From positions 248,001 to 312,000 of the forward strand of contig NZ_BCWW01000006.1 of assembly GCF_001894785.1 (NCBI RefSeq): a stretch of DNA of 64,000 bases. The letters are read 5' to 3'. The translations under genes and the position numbers were made by a program. Source of the stretch: Rhodococcoides fascians NBRC 12155 = LMG 3623. GTDB taxonomy: Bacteria > Actinomycetota > Actinomycetes > Mycobacteriales > Mycobacteriaceae. Under the pieces are notes generated by a model. That model had not been told where the DNA came from, made no database searches, and saw only the letters and a list, made by a program, of their open reading frames with translations. The stretch's first letter is position 1; each line of letters opens with the position of its first letter. Shown here one piece after another: positions 1-9,582 of the stretch.

Positions 1-1132
1 CGCGATCGGCCCGCAGGGCCTCGATCAGCTCGGTGATGACCTCGCCGCAGTCGCCCACGATCGGCACGTCCGCGTATCGGTTCTTGCCGATCTCGGCCGG
101 GTCGATGTCGGCGTGGATGACCTTGGCATCGGGAGCGAAGGACGAGAGCTGACCGGTGACGCGGTCGTCGAACCGGGCACCGAGCGTGATCAGCAGGTCG
201 CTGCGCTGCAGAGCGGCGACCGCCGCGACGGTGCCGTGCATACCGGGCATGCCCAGGTTCAGCTGGTGGGTGTCGGGAAATGCCCCGCGCGCCATCAGCG
301 TCGTGACGACCGGGATGCCGGTCAGTTCTGCGAGCTCGAGCAGTTCTGCCGAGGCGTTGGCCTTGATGACGCCGCCACCGACGTACAGCACCGGCTGCTT
401 GGCATCGGCGATGTAGCGTGCCGCTTCGCGAACCTGCTTGCCGTGCGGCTTGGTGACCGGGCGGTAGCCGGGCAGACGCATTTCCGGCGGCCACGAGAAC
501 GTGGTCTGCGCCTGCAGCACATCCTTCGGGATGTCGACGAGGACGGCACCGGGACGACCCGACGCGGCGATGTAGAACGCCTCGGCCATGATGCGCGGGA
601 TGTCCGCACCGTCGGTGATCAGGAAGTTGTGCTTGGTGATGGGCATCGTGATACCCGAGATGTCGGCTTCCTGGAACCCATCGGTACCGATGAGGCTGCG
701 GGCGACCTGACCGGTGATCGCGACGATGGGAACCGAGTCCATCTGCGCGTCGGCCAACGGGGTGACGAGGTTGGTCGCGCCCGGGCCGGACGTCGCCATG
801 CAGACGCCGACCTTGCCGGTCGCCTGGGCGTAGCCGGTGGCGGCATGACCCGCACCCTGCTCGTGGCGAACGAGCACGTGGCGCACCTTGACGGAGTCGA
901 AGAGCGGGTCGTAGACCGGGAGAACCGCGCCACCGGGAATGCCGAATACGGTGTCGACGTCGAGTTCTTCGAGAGCTCGTACGACCGACTGTGCGCCGCT
1001 GACCTTCTCGGGTGCGACGTGGCGTCGCGATCCGTTGGTCGCCGCGTCTGCGGACGGGTTGCTGGTCGACGGGCTCGTGGCTGTCCCCGACTTACGTGTC
1101 GTGGGCCCTGGGCGTGCGGTTGGTGCGCTCAC
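1..1132 (-). CDS. ilvB: Acetolactate synthase large subunit (5' part; runs off the left edge)
   Basis: The reverse strand encodes 377 codons of the thiamine-diphosphate enzyme that condenses two pyruvates (or pyruvate and 2-oxobutyrate) in valine, leucine and isoleucine synthesis. After about 40 polar residues comes the N-terminal ThDP domain, with [15 protein letters not shown] near residue 62 and the catalytic Glu in [14 protein letters not shown] near residue 91. The GTG at 1130-1132 is chosen because GAGGAAG lies about 7 nt upstream. The C-terminal ThDP/Mg domain and any ilvN and ilvC lie outside the window. Expression is probably attenuated: a leader peptide and a terminator precede it. 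Confidence 0.95.
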   Translation of the reverse strand, partial: MSAPTARPGPTTRKSGTATSPSTSNPSADAATNGSRRHVAPEKVSGAQSVVRALEELDVDTVFGIPGGAVLPVYDPLFDSVKVRHVLVRHEQGAGHAATGYAQATGKVGVCMATSGPGATNLVTPLADAQMDSVPIVAITGQVARSLIGTDGFQEADISGITMPITKHNFLITDGADIPRIMAEAFYIAASGRPGAVLVDIPKDVLQAQTTFSWPPEMRLPGYRPVTKPHGKQVREAARYIADAKQPVLYVGGGVIKANASAELLELAELTGIPVVTTLMARGAFPDTHQLNLGMPGMHGTVAAVAALQRSDLLITLGARFDDRVTGQLSSFAPDAKVIHADIDPAEIGKNRYADVPIVGDCGEVITELIEALRADR

Positions 1133-1180
1133 TGATTGCTTCCTCAGGAATGTGAAATTGCTGGGCGATCTCTGGGCAAG

Positions 1181-1214
1181 AAAAAACCCCCGTCAGCGTG
1201 AGCTGTACGAGGGT
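1181..1214 (-). terminator. Attenuator terminator in the ilvB leader
   Basis: On the reverse strand an 8-bp stem (ACCCTCGT with ACGGGGGT, one G-T pair) encloses a 13-nt loop and is followed by six T residues. It lies 30 nt after the stop codon of the leader peptide and about 50 nt before the ilvB start. This is the layout of a ribosome-mediated transcription attenuator. A second possible pairing, 1215-1222 with 1254-1261 (8 bp perfect), overlaps the 3' end of the leader reading frame and may be the competing structure. Confidence 0.8.
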
Positions 1215-1244
1215 GGCGCGTCGATGCGAGTTTGAACAACCGGC

Positions 1245-1292
1245 TCAGGCGTTGACGCGCCGGCCGATTACGAGTATCCAATTCCGCTTCAC
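1245..1292 (-). CDS. ilvB leader peptide (15 aa, Ile-Leu-Val-Ile)
   Basis: A 15-codon frame reads MKRNWILVIGRRVNA from a GTG start. Codons 6-9 are ATA CTC GTA ATC, that is Ile-Leu-Val-Ile, the end products of the downstream pathway; ATA and GTA are rare in this GC-rich background. No Shine-Dalgarno sequence precedes it, but a -10 element ends 7 nt upstream, so transcription would begin at or next to the GTG and the peptide would be translated from a leaderless mRNA. Short Ile/Leu/Val-rich leader peptides before ilvB are known in Corynebacterium. The function as a starvation sensor is inferred from composition and from the terminator that follows. Confidence 0.8.
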   Translation of the reverse strand: MKRNWILVIGRRVNA

Positions 1293-1299
1293 GCACTGA

Positions 1300-1329
1300 A
1301 CGGTAGGCGCGCGCACAGGGAAGAGTCAA
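1300..1329 (-). promoter_or_regulatory. ilvB promoter (-35 TTGACT, -10 TACCGT)
   Basis: Reverse-strand hexamers TTGACT (1324-1329) and TACCGT (1300-1305) are separated by 18 bp. The -10 ends 7 nt before the GTG of the leader peptide, which predicts a start site at or very near that codon. Confidence 0.6.
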
Positions 1330-1368
1330 ACTCGTCACGACGCAATCCCATTATGTGAGATCGCGTAG

Positions 1369-1929
1369 ATGCAATGCGAAGATGAATGGGTGTCGTCTTC
1401 GCAGCAGTCCGAACCACCTCGGCCATCATCCCACACCGGTTCCGAGCAACCGAACAGTGCCGACGGGCCACCGCCGTCGAGCAGGCAGGTCATCCGCCTC
1501 CCGCGTCTGGCCCTGATCGGCGTCGGGTTGCTCCTGTTCAGTACCTCTCTGCCTGCAGCGAGCTGGCCCGCCGCACTGGGCTGGCTGCTGATTCTGCCGA
1601 TCGTCGCGTGCATCTGGGTGCTGCGTGTGCGCACCGTCATCACTCCCGAGGCGATCACGGCCCGCCGTTTCATCGGCTCCGACGTCATCGAGTGGGAGTC
1701 CGTGGTCGGACTGCACTTCCCCGATCGCCGCTGGGCACGCGTGGTGCTCACCGACAAGACGGAGAAGTCACTTCCGCTCGTGCGGTTCGATCGGCTCCCC
1801 CAACTCGCGGCCGCCAGCGGCGGTCGCATCACCGACCCCTATGCCGCGGCAGCTGCGGCGGAGGATCAGGCACGCGCAGAGGCCGAGAATGCCGAGCACG
1901 ACGACGAACAGGCACCGAAGGATCGCTGA
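1369..1929 (+). CDS. PH-domain membrane protein (Rv3004/CFP6-like)
   Basis: This 186-aa protein has a Ser/Pro-rich N-terminus, two closely spaced hydrophobic helices (about residues 45-83), and then a bacterial PH-like domain ending in an acidic, Ala/Glu-rich tail. The core [24 protein letters not shown] is typical of the short PH family found beside ilvB in mycobacteria and corynebacteria. Function is unknown; the topology suggests a membrane-anchored cytoplasmic domain. It diverges from ilvB and is followed after about 60 bp by ilvD on the same strand. ATG 1369 is taken as the start, but GTG 1390 in the same frame is equally possible because neither has a strong ribosome-binding site. Confidence 0.8.
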   Translation: MQCEDEWVSSSQQSEPPRPSSHTGSEQPNSADGPPPSSRQVIRLPRLALIGVGLLLFSTSLPAASWPAALGWLLILPIVACIWVLRVRTVITPEAITARRFIGSDVIEWESVVGLHFPDRRWARVVLTDKTEKSLPLVRFDRLPQLAAASGGRITDPYAAAAAAEDQARAEAENAEHDDEQAPKDR

Positions 1930-1988
1930 CGAGGGGCCGAGTAACCTCCTCGTTGCGATCACCGCTGCAACGAACGAGGAACTGCACT

Positions 1989-3830
1989 ATGCCGCCGCTA
2001 CGCTCACGGGTCACCACTGTCGGACGCAATGCTGCGGGCGCGCGCTCGCTGTGGCGCGCCACCGGAATGACCGATTCGGATTTCGGTAAACCGATCGTCG
2101 CCATCGCGAACTCGTACACCCAGTTCGTACCCGGCCACGTTCACCTGAAGAACGTCGGCGAGATCGTCGCCGACGCCGTCCGCGCGGCAGGCGGAGTCCC
2201 TCGCGAGTTCCACACCATCGCCGTCGACGACGGAATCGCCATGGGGCACGGGGGCATGCTGTACTCGCTGCCCAGCCGCGAGATCATCGCCGACTCGGTC
2301 GAGTACATGGCCAACGCCCACACTGCGGACGCACTCGTGTGCATCTCCAACTGCGACAAGATCACCCCCGGCATGCTCAACGCGGCCATGCGATTGAACA
2401 TCCCGGCGGTGTTCGTCTCCGGTGGGCCGATGGAGGCCGGTAAAGCGGTGGTCGTCGGAGGGGTCGCGCAGGCACCCACCGACCTGATCACCGCAATCTC
2501 CGCCAGCGCGAACGACGCCGTGTCCGAAGAGGGCCTGGACGAGGTCGAGCGCAGCGCGTGTCCCACGTGCGGGTCCTGCTCGGGCATGTTCACCGCCAAC
2601 TCGATGAACTGCCTCACCGAAGCGCTCGGCCTGGCATTGCCCGGCAACGGCTCCACGCTGGCCACCCACGAGGCCCGCCGCGCCCTGTTCACCCGGGCCG
2701 GCACGACCATCGTCGAGGCGGCGATCAAGTACTACCGGGACGAGGACGAGTCGGTGCTGCCCCGCAACATCGCCACCCCGGCGGCATTCCGCAACGCGAT
2801 GGCACTGGACGTGGCGATGGGTGGCTCGACCAACACCGTGCTGCACACTCTCGCGGCGGCGCAGGAGGGCGAGGTCGATTTCGATCTCGACACCATCGAC
2901 GCCATCAGCCGCAAGGTGCCGTGCCTGGCCAAGGTGTCGCCCAACTCGGACTACCACATGGAAGACGTGCACCGGGCGGGTGGAATTCCCGCTCTCCTCG
3001 GCGAACTGCGGCGTGGGAATCTGCTCGAGACCGACGTCTCGACCGTCCACACGAAGAGCTTCGACGAGTGGCTCGACACGTGGGACATCCGCTCCGGTGC
3101 CGCATCCGACGAGGCGATCGAGCTGTTCCATGCCGCTCCCGGCGGCGTCCGAACCGTCGAACCGTTCTCCACGAGCAATCGCTGGTCCTCCCTCGACACC
3201 GACGCCGCGGGTGGTTGCATCCGCGATCTCGAACACGCCTACACGGTCGAGGGTGGCCTGGTGGTGCTGCGCGGCAACATTGCCGTCGACGGCGCGATTC
3301 TGAAGACTGCGGGCATCGACGAGGACCTCTTCTCGTTCCAGGGACCTGCGCTGGTCGTCGAGTCTCAGGAAGAAGCCGTCTCGGCCATCCTGCAGAAGAA
3401 GATCCAACCCGGTGACGTGCTCGTCGTGCGGTACGAGGGACCCAAGGGTGGACCGGGAATGCAGGAGATGCTGCACCCGACGGCGTTCCTCAAGGGTGCC
3501 GGTCTGGGCAAGGTCTGTGCCCTGATCACCGACGGACGGTTCTCCGGTGGTACGTCGGGCCTGTCCATCGGACACATTTCCCCCGAGGCTGCGGCCGGCG
3601 GCGTGATCGGCCTCGTCGAGAACGGCGACCAGGTCCGCATCGACGTTGCCACGCGCACGCTCGAGATCCTCGTCGACGAGGAAACTCTGGAGACTCGACG
3701 CGCGAAGATGCTCGCGTCCGAGCGGCCGTGGCAGCCGGTCGACCGACAGCGCACGGTCACGACGGCGCTGCGCGCCTACGCCGCACTGGCGACATCCGCG
3801 GACAAGGGTGCTGTGCGCTACGTGCCCTGA
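1989..3830 (+). CDS. ilvD: Dihydroxy-acid dehydratase
   Basis: This 613-aa IlvD removes water from 2,3-dihydroxy-isovalerate and -methylvalerate, the third step of valine and isoleucine synthesis. Iron-sulfur ligand motifs NCDKITPGM (Cys about 122) and [10 protein letters not shown] (Cys about 191-197) are present, with EGPKGGPGM and [12 protein letters not shown] near the C-terminus. Length and motifs match the E. coli/Corynebacterium type rather than the roughly 575-aa mycobacterial type. The open frame extends far upstream, but ATG 1989 begins the conserved N-terminus [21 protein letters not shown]. Placement beside ilvB fits a branched-chain amino acid locus. Confidence 0.96.
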   Translation: MPPLRSRVTTVGRNAAGARSLWRATGMTDSDFGKPIVAIANSYTQFVPGHVHLKNVGEIVADAVRAAGGVPREFHTIAVDDGIAMGHGGMLYSLPSREIIADSVEYMANAHTADALVCISNCDKITPGMLNAAMRLNIPAVFVSGGPMEAGKAVVVGGVAQAPTDLITAISASANDAVSEEGLDEVERSACPTCGSCSGMFTANSMNCLTEALGLALPGNGSTLATHEARRALFTRAGTTIVEAAIKYYRDEDESVLPRNIATPAAFRNAMALDVAMGGSTNTVLHTLAAAQEGEVDFDLDTIDAISRKVPCLAKVSPNSDYHMEDVHRAGGIPALLGELRRGNLLETDVSTVHTKSFDEWLDTWDIRSGAASDEAIELFHAAPGGVRTVEPFSTSNRWSSLDTDAAGGCIRDLEHAYTVEGGLVVLRGNIAVDGAILKTAGIDEDLFSFQGPALVVESQEEAVSAILQKKIQPGDVLVVRYEGPKGGPGMQEMLHPTAFLKGAGLGKVCALITDGRFSGGTSGLSIGHISPEAAAGGVIGLVENGDQVRIDVATRTLEILVDEETLETRRAKMLASERPWQPVDRQRTVTTALRAYAALATSADKGAVRYVP

Positions 3831-3875
3831 GCAGAAAAAGCATGTGAGTGGAGCCTGCGGAACGAATCCAAAAAA

Positions 3876-3921
3876 CATGTGAGTGGTTCCTCGTAGCAGG
3901 CTACGAGGAACCACTCACATG
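3876..3921. repeat. Palindromic repeat family A, copy 1
   Basis: Two perfect 21-nt arms beginning CATGTGAGTGGTTCCTCGTA surround a 4-nt loop. The element sits in the gap between the convergent genes ilvD and doxX. A degenerate half copy (CATGTGAGTGG followed by GCCT) lies at 3841-3857. The second full copy, at 31563-31612, also lies between convergent genes. A role as bidirectional terminator is inferred; there is no T tract. Confidence 0.85.
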
Positions 3922-3938
3922 GTTGGTTGTCGACCGGA

Positions 3939-4880
3939 TCAGCGGACGACCGGGTTCGCTCCGTTGAGGAAGATCCAGATGCACACGCCCGCAGCGATTC
4001 CCACCGCGAGTGCGAGGAACGATCCGATGCGCGGGCGGGTCGCCCAGCCACGGCGGCCGTCGAACGCGATCTTTCCGGGTCCGGTGAGAATGATGGCCGC
4101 GGCCGCGAAGCCGAGAACGGTTTCGTACTCCACGCCGGTGGCACCGGAGAACTGCAGCCCCGGCTCCGCCACCTGCTTGAAGCACCAGGCGTTGATGATG
4201 GTCGCCAACACAGCTGCACCGGCCAGCGGCGTCGCCAGCCCCAGGATCAGCAGTGCGCCGCCGAGGGTTTCGCCGGCCGCGGCCGCGATGGCGAGGATCT
4301 CCGGGTATCGGAACCCGGACTCCTCCAGGAGATTCTGAAATCCGTCCAGCCCGGGACCGTTCCACAATCCGACGAGCTTCTGCAGTCCGTGCCCGAGGAA
4401 CACTGCTCCGATGGCGACGCGTAGGACGAACAGGCCCAGATCGGTGGTGCCGCGTCGGGCCGGAACTTCCACGGTCTCGGTGCGCACCGGGGCTGCCGGG
4501 GCGGCGACTGCCGAATCGGAGGACTCACCGAGATACTCCGTCGGACGATCCGAGTACGCGTTCGAGGTGGCACCGGCCGCCGTAGCCGTCGTCTGGGTCG
4601 GCGAGTCGGCGAAGGCCGACGGGCGGTACGTCGGGATCTTCTCTGTCGGTGCCGCATCGGTGCTCCGCTTGTCGGATGCGGAGGAATTCGGGAAGTCCAA
4701 CTCGTCGTCGGTTCGGGGCAGACGATCCGAACGCTGCGCACCGAACGCTGTGGTCGATGCACCGGACGCGTCGGAACCCGAACGCGTGGGCGAAATCTTC
4801 TCGGTGGGGTTGTCGTACGGGCTCTCGGCCGGTTCGTACGAGGGATCCTGCTGGTTGGGGTCACGCGGTGTATCGGTCAC
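3939..4880 (-). CDS. DoxX-family membrane protein with long disordered N-terminus (Rv3005c-like)
   Basis: The 313-aa protein has about 145 polar, Pro/Thr/Ser/Asp-rich residues followed by a DoxX/DoxD-like four-helix membrane domain (about 148-305), with GLFVLRVAIGAVFLGHGLQKL at its start (first helix). The M. tuberculosis orthologue Rv3005c at the same locus belongs to a membrane oxidoreductase complex with SodA and SseA that counters oxidative stress. The tail carries three similar sites, NPTEKI (Thr 26), APTEKI (Thr 79) and RPTEYL (Thr 114). These resemble Thr sites read by FHA domains after phosphorylation, which is inference. It converges with ilvD across a palindromic repeat and diverges from the lipoprotein gene. 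Confidence 0.85.
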   Translation of the reverse strand: MTDTPRDPNQQDPSYEPAESPYDNPTEKISPTRSGSDASGASTTAFGAQRSDRLPRTDDELDFPNSSASDKRSTDAAPTEKIPTYRPSAFADSPTQTTATAAGATSNAYSDRPTEYLGESSDSAVAAPAAPVRTETVEVPARRGTTDLGLFVLRVAIGAVFLGHGLQKLVGLWNGPGLDGFQNLLEESGFRYPEILAIAAAAGETLGGALLILGLATPLAGAAVLATIINAWCFKQVAEPGLQFSGATGVEYETVLGFAAAAIILTGPGKIAFDGRRGWATRPRIGSFLALAVGIAAGVCIWIFLNGANPVVR

Positions 4881-4973
4881 CTCCCCACACTAAGGCCGAC
4901 AACCCCGCGCCACCGACGTTGACGCTCACGGCCGCGTGGCGCGTCGGACTCGACGTTCCGTAACGTTCGAACC

Positions 4974-6122
4974 ATGAAGCCGCTCGGAGCATCGTCACGA
5001 ACTGCCCGCGCGGCTGTGGTCGCCCTGTCGACGACGGTTGTTCTGCTCGCCGGGTGCGCCCGATTCGACGATTCCAACTCGTCCCCGTTCACCCCCGCGC
5101 CGGATGTCGGAGCTGCCGAACTCAAGCCCACCACACCCAGCGAGACCTCGCCCCCGGCGGGTCCGAACGCCCCGCAGCCCGTCTCGGGACCGTGCGTGGA
5201 TCCCGACCCAGCAGTGATCGCCACCTGCCTCGACACCACGGGCGGACTCGTAGCTCTTCCCGACGGCCAGAGCAGCCTCGTGGCAGAACGCAGGACCGGC
5301 CGCATCATGGAGGTCACCGCAGGCCGGACGCCACAGCAGGTGGCCACGATCCCCGTCGACGGCACCGGCGACGGGGGCCTGCTCGACATTGCTCTCTCGC
5401 CCACGTACGCCGAGGACAAATTGCTCTACGCGCTGATCACGACGGCGTCGGATACGCGGGTCGTTCGGCTCGCGCAGGGGGACGTACCCAAGGACATCTT
5501 GACCGGGATCCCCCGCGGGGCCGCGGGAGTTCGAGGTTCCCTCGAGTTCTACACGCCGAACGAACTTCTGGTGTTGACCGGCGACAACGGCGATCCCGTC
5601 GCCGCCGCCAACCCGAACTCGTTGTCCGGCAAGCTGTTACGCGTGACATCACTGTCGCCCACTCCCACTCCCCCGCGTCCGGGTATCGCGCTCAGTGGCA
5701 TCGGCACAGCGGGCGACGTGTGCACCGACGGCAGCGGGAACATCTACGTCACCGACCGCACCGCCACCGAGGATCGCCTGCAGCGCATCGACAAGCTGGG
5801 AGCAGTGTTCTCCCCGGTGTGGACCTGGCCCGACCGTCCGGGTGTGGCCGGGTGCGCCGCCGGGCAGAGCGGCGTCGCGGTTGCCCTCACCACAGCGAAA
5901 GCTGTTGCAGCACTGGCCACGGACCCGAACACCGGAGCGGTCTCGGCCGAGCCGACCCTGTTGATCCAGGACAAGTACGGGCAGTTGAACGGGGCTACCA
6001 GCACGAGCGACGGTCAGATTCTGGTGGGAACGGTGAACAAGAACGGCACTGCCGTCGGCCCCACCGACGACCGCGTCGTCAAGGTGCCGTTCCCTGCCGG
6101 CGGTGGTGGCGGCTTCGACTGA
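4974..6122 (+). CDS. lppZ: PQQ/sorbosone dehydrogenase-like lipoprotein (LppZ)
   Basis: A 382-aa exported lipoprotein. A lipoprotein signal with lipobox LLAGC ends at about residue 29, followed by a Pro/Thr linker and a beta-propeller of the glucose/sorbosone dehydrogenase type (GGLLDIALSPTYAEDKLLYALI, NELLVLTGDNGDPVAAANPNS LSGKLLRV, GNIYVTDRT). Position after the divergent doxX matches M. tuberculosis lppZ (Rv3006). Redox activity in this group is not established; no clear catalytic set can be confirmed by eye. The Gly-rich C-terminus is short. It converges with gatB after about 70 bp, where a GC-rich inverted repeat may end transcription. Confidence 0.85.
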   Translation: MKPLGASSRTARAAVVALSTTVVLLAGCARFDDSNSSPFTPAPDVGAAELKPTTPSETSPPAGPNAPQPVSGPCVDPDPAVIATCLDTTGGLVALPDGQSSLVAERRTGRIMEVTAGRTPQQVATIPVDGTGDGGLLDIALSPTYAEDKLLYALITTASDTRVVRLAQGDVPKDILTGIPRGAAGVRGSLEFYTPNELLVLTGDNGDPVAAANPNSLSGKLLRVTSLSPTPTPPRPGIALSGIGTAGDVCTDGSGNIYVTDRTATEDRLQRIDKLGAVFSPVWTWPDRPGVAGCAAGQSGVAVALTTAKAVAALATDPNTGAVSAEPTLLIQDKYGQLNGATSTSDGQILVGTVNKNGTAVGPTDDRVVKVPFPAGGGGGFD

Positions 6123-6194
6123 TCCGACAGCTCCTTCGAACGACAAGGGCGGCCGGGCAGCAATCGCTGCCCGGCCGCCCTGCTCATGCGTCGA

Positions 6195-7706
6195 TCAGGA
6201 CTGACCGCACGCCGCCAGCACGAGTTCCTTGACTCGGGCGGCATCGGCTTGTCCCCGCGTCGCCTTCATCACCGCGCCGACGATGGCACCGGCGGCCTGG
6301 ACCTTGCCACTGCGAATCTTGTCCACCACACCGGGGTTCGCGGCAAGTGCTTCGTCGACGGCGGCTTGAAGCTTGGTGTCGTCTTTCTCCAACACCAGAT
6401 TCCGCGCCGACATCACCTCTGCGGGCTCGCCCTCACCGGCCAAGACGCCGTCCACGATCTGACGAGCACCGTTGTTGTTGACCTTGCCGTCGGCCACCAA
6501 GGCTGCCACCTCGGCCACCTGAGCCGGAGTGATCGCCAGATCCCCCAATTCGACGCCGGCGATGTTGGCCTGCTGCGCCAGGTACGACACCCACCACGAC
6601 CGCGCAGCCTGCGCCGACGCGCCGGCGTCGACGGTCGCCGCCACGAGTTCGAGAGCACCCGAGTTGACCAAGTCGCGCATTTCCTCGTCGGAGACGCCCC
6701 AGTCCTTCTGAATTCGCCCGCGGCGCAACCACGGCAGCTCGGGCAGAGTGGCTCGCAGCTCCTCGATCCACGCTGCATCCGGGGCCACGGGAGCGAGGTC
6801 GGGCTCCGGGAAGTAGCGGTAGTCCTCCGCGGTCTCTTTCTTCCGGCCCGCCGTGGTGGTGCCGTCGGACTCCTGGAAATGTCGGGTTTCCTGCGTCACC
6901 TCGCCGCCGGATTCGAGCACCGCAGCCTGACGGCGCATCTCGTAGCGCACGGCGACCTCGACGCTCTTGAGCGAGTTGACGTTCTTCGTCTCGGTGCGAG
7001 TACCGAACTCGGTGGCCGACTTCCGCATCAATGAGACGTTGGCATCGCAACGCAACGAACCCTGATCCATCCGCACATCGGAGACGTTCAGCGACTTCAA
7101 CAGGTCACGCAATGCGGTCACGTACGCCCGCGCCACCTCCGGTGCCCGCGCCCCGGTACCGGTGATGGTCTTGGTCACGATCTCGACCAGGGGCACACCG
7201 GCGCGGTTGTAGTCGAGCAACGAATGCGATGCGCCCTCGATTCGTCCGGTTGCGCCACCGACGTGCGTCGACTTGCCGGTGTCTTCCTCCATGTGGGCGC
7301 GCTCGATCTCGACGCGGAACGTGCTGCCGTCGTCGAGCACGACGTCGAGGTAACCCTCCGTGGCGATCGGCTCGTCGTACTGCGAGATCTGGTAGTTCTT
7401 CGGCTGATCCGGGTAGAAGTAGTTCTTCCGCGCGAACCGTCCCCACGGGGTGATCGAGCAATTGAGCGCCAGCCCGATACGAATCGCCGACTCCACCGCA
7501 GCAGCGTTGACCACCGGCAGTGCGCCGGGAAGGCTCAGGCACACCGGGCACACCTGCGTATTGGGCTCCGCACCGAACGCGGTGGGGCAACCACAGAACA
7601 TCTTGGTGGCCGTACCCAACTCGACGTGGACCTCCATGCCGAGCACGGGGTCGAACGTGGCGAGCACATCGTCGTAATCGATCAGATCGACGGTTGCAGC
7701 AGTCAT
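6195..7706 (-). CDS. gatB: Asp-tRNA(Asn)/Glu-tRNA(Gln) amidotransferase subunit B
   Basis: The 503-aa GatB subunit binds mischarged tRNA and phosphorylates Glu/Asp before amidation by GatA. The signature [18 protein letters not shown] lies near residue 22 and the zinc-cluster motif [14 protein letters not shown] near residue 48. The C-terminal YqeY-like tail ends in [19 protein letters not shown]. It lies apart from gatCA, as in mycobacteria. The ATG at 7704-7706 matches the N-terminus of homologues; an in-frame ATG 18 nt further upstream is possible. pfkA lies upstream on the same strand, about 70 bp away. Confidence 0.96.
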   Translation of the reverse strand: MTAATVDLIDYDDVLATFDPVLGMEVHVELGTATKMFCGCPTAFGAEPNTQVCPVCLSLPGALPVVNAAAVESAIRIGLALNCSITPWGRFARKNYFYPDQPKNYQISQYDEPIATEGYLDVVLDDGSTFRVEIERAHMEEDTGKSTHVGGATGRIEGASHSLLDYNRAGVPLVEIVTKTITGTGARAPEVARAYVTALRDLLKSLNVSDVRMDQGSLRCDANVSLMRKSATEFGTRTETKNVNSLKSVEVAVRYEMRRQAAVLESGGEVTQETRHFQESDGTTTAGRKKETAEDYRYFPEPDLAPVAPDAAWIEELRATLPELPWLRRGRIQKDWGVSDEEMRDLVNSGALELVAATVDAGASAQAARSWWVSYLAQQANIAGVELGDLAITPAQVAEVAALVADGKVNNNGARQIVDGVLAGEGEPAEVMSARNLVLEKDDTKLQAAVDEALAANPGVVDKIRSGKVQAAGAIVGAVMKATRGQADAARVKELVLAACGQS

Positions 7707-7776
7707 GCTCCGTAGTTTATGCATTGCATTCGCCACCCGAGTAACCACGTGTCCTCGCGCACCGATCGCCTCGGGG

Positions 7777-8808
7777 TCAGCCGAAGAACGCTGCTGCGTC
7801 GTCGTACCGGGTCTGAGGGACCCGCTTGAGTTGCTTGGTGGCCTCGGCCAACGACACCAGGCCGATCTCGGCACCGCGCAGCGACACCATCTTTCCGAAG
7901 TCTCCGGAATGCGCGGCATCGGTGGCGTTGACACCGAATCGCGTTGCGAGCACACGGTCGTACGGAGTGGGAGTGCCGCCACGCTGCACGTGCCCGAGCA
8001 CCGTGGTGCGTACCTCTTTGTTGATGCGACGTTCGATCTCGACGCCGAGCTGATGTGCGACTCCGGTGAATCGGACGTGCCCGAATTCGTCGATACCGCC
8101 GTCGAGCAATTGCATCGACCCTTCGACGGGCTTGGCCCCTTCGGCCACGACGCAGATGAAGTGGGAGTCGCCCCGCTGAAAACGCTTGCGCACCAACGTG
8201 CATACCTCTTCGACGTCGAAGGGCTGCTCCGGGATGAGAGTCATGTGCGAGCCCGAGGCCAATCCCGCGTGCAACGCGATCCAGCCTGCGTGTCGCCCCA
8301 TCACCTCCACCAGCATCACTCGCTGGTGCGATTCGGCGGTGCTGTGCAGTCGGTCGATCGCATCGGTGGCGATGGTGAGCGCCGTGTCGAAGCCGAATGT
8401 GACGTCGGTGCAATCGATGTCGTTGTCGATCGTCTTGGGGACACCGACCACCGGTACGCCCTCCTCCGACAGCCACGCAGCTGCCGTCAGAGTTCCTTCA
8501 CCGCCGATCGGAATCAACACGTCGATGCCGTTGTCCTCGAGGGTCTGCTTGACTCGGTCTAGACCGGCCCGCAGCACGTCGGGGTTGGTTCGAGCCGTCC
8601 CGAGCATGGTGCCGCCCTTGGTGAGCAGCCGGTCGTTGCGGTCGTCGTTGCGCAGCTGGACTCGACGGTCTTCGAGAAGCCCGCGCCACCCGTCCTGGAA
8701 TCCGACGACCGTGGAGCCGTATCGCGCGTCGGCGGTGCGAACGACAGCGCGGATCACCGCATTGAGCCCTGGGCAATCGCCGCCTCCGGTCAGAACTCCG
8801 ATGCGCAT
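7777..8808 (-). CDS. pfkA: 6-phosphofructokinase, ATP-type
   Basis: The 343-aa enzyme phosphorylates fructose 6-phosphate in glycolysis. Its length equals that of the mycobacterial enzyme. Visible motifs are [16 protein letters not shown] (nucleotide loop), GGEGTLTAA (Gly where PPi enzymes carry Asp), PKTIDNDI (catalytic Asp loop) and [10 protein letters not shown]. The ATG start gives the canonical [10 protein letters not shown]-terminus. Gene order pfkA-gatB is shared with M. tuberculosis, but the next gene there is gatA, whereas here a regulatory and lipolytic insertion intervenes. Confidence 0.96.
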   Translation of the reverse strand: MRIGVLTGGGDCPGLNAVIRAVVRTADARYGSTVVGFQDGWRGLLEDRRVQLRNDDRNDRLLTKGGTMLGTARTNPDVLRAGLDRVKQTLEDNGIDVLIPIGGEGTLTAAAWLSEEGVPVVGVPKTIDNDIDCTDVTFGFDTALTIATDAIDRLHSTAESHQRVMLVEVMGRHAGWIALHAGLASGSHMTLIPEQPFDVEEVCTLVRKRFQRGDSHFICVVAEGAKPVEGSMQLLDGGIDEFGHVRFTGVAHQLGVEIERRINKEVRTTVLGHVQRGGTPTPYDRVLATRFGVNATDAAHSGDFGKMVSLRGAEIGLVSLAEATKQLKRVPQTRYDDAAAFFG

Positions 8809-8909
8809 CGATTTTGGCCTCTCTGCTCGCAGGCCCGCGGAGCGGACCGAAGTGACGAACATCAGCCTAATCGGGCGTGGGTCCCCGCGCGCGCCGGTAC
8901 CGGTCGGCC

Positions 8910-9572
8910 TCACTTGGGCGTGACGACACCGGTTTCGTAGGCCAGCACGACCGCCTGCGCGCGGTCGCGTAGCCCGAGCTTGCTCAGGACCTTGCCCACA
9001 TGGGTCTTGACCGTCTGTTCGGCCAAGAACAGCGCACCTGCAATTTCCGCATTGGACATGCCGGTCGCGATGAGTTCGAGAACCTCGCGCTCGCGCGGCG
9101 TCAGATCGGCCAGGCGGGAAGGAGTGTTCCTCCGCGCTCCGCGACGGGTCGTGACGTCGGAGATAAGGCGTCGGGTCACCGACGGTGCCAGCAGCGCATC
9201 GCCTGCCGCGACGACTCGTACGCCTCTGATCAGTTCCTCGGCCGCCGCGTCCTTGAGGAGGAATCCGCTGGCCCCGAGAGCCAGGGCCTCGTAGACGTAA
9301 TCGTCGATGTCGAAGGTCGTCAGCATCAGGACACGGACCGGCGACGCGTGCGACGCGGACAGGATCGCGCGGGCCGCGTCGAGCCCGTTCATCTCGGGCA
9401 TGCGCACGTCCATCAGCACTACGTCCGGCAACAGCCGCGCTACCTCGCTGACCGCGGTGCGACCGTTGTCGGCGTCGCCGACGACCGAGATGTCGTCCTG
9501 AGCGCCGAGCAGTGCACCGAACCCCTGCCGCACCATCGCTTGATCGTCGGCGATGAACACCGTTGTAACCAC
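8910..9572 (-). CDS. NarL/LuxR-family response regulator
   Basis: A 220-aa two-component response regulator. The receiver domain (about 1-120) has the acidic pair in FIADDQ, the phospho-acceptor Asp in [13 protein letters not shown], and the Lys in GFLLKDA. The LuxR helix-turn-helix (about 150-212) contains [22 protein letters not shown] and [17 protein letters not shown]. The GTG at 9570-9572 starts 10 nt after the histidine kinase stop codon, so the pair is translated from one mRNA. The neighbouring divergent lipolytic genes are possible targets, which is inference. Confidence 0.93.
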   Translation of the reverse strand: MVTTVFIADDQAMVRQGFGALLGAQDDISVVGDADNGRTAVSEVARLLPDVVLMDVRMPEMNGLDAARAILSASHASPVRVLMLTTFDIDDYVYEALALGASGFLLKDAAAEELIRGVRVVAAGDALLAPSVTRRLISDVTTRRGARRNTPSRLADLTPREREVLELIATGMSNAEIAGALFLAEQTVKTHVGKVLSKLGLRDRAQAVVLAYETGVVTPK

Positions 9573-9582
9573 GCGTGACAGC

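Noticed and set aside
2004..3914. 636-codon open frame on the reverse strand opposite ilvD
   Set aside because: It is antisense to a fully conserved enzyme and its translation is Arg/Asp/Gly/His-rich without domains, as expected for a shadow frame in high-GC DNA.
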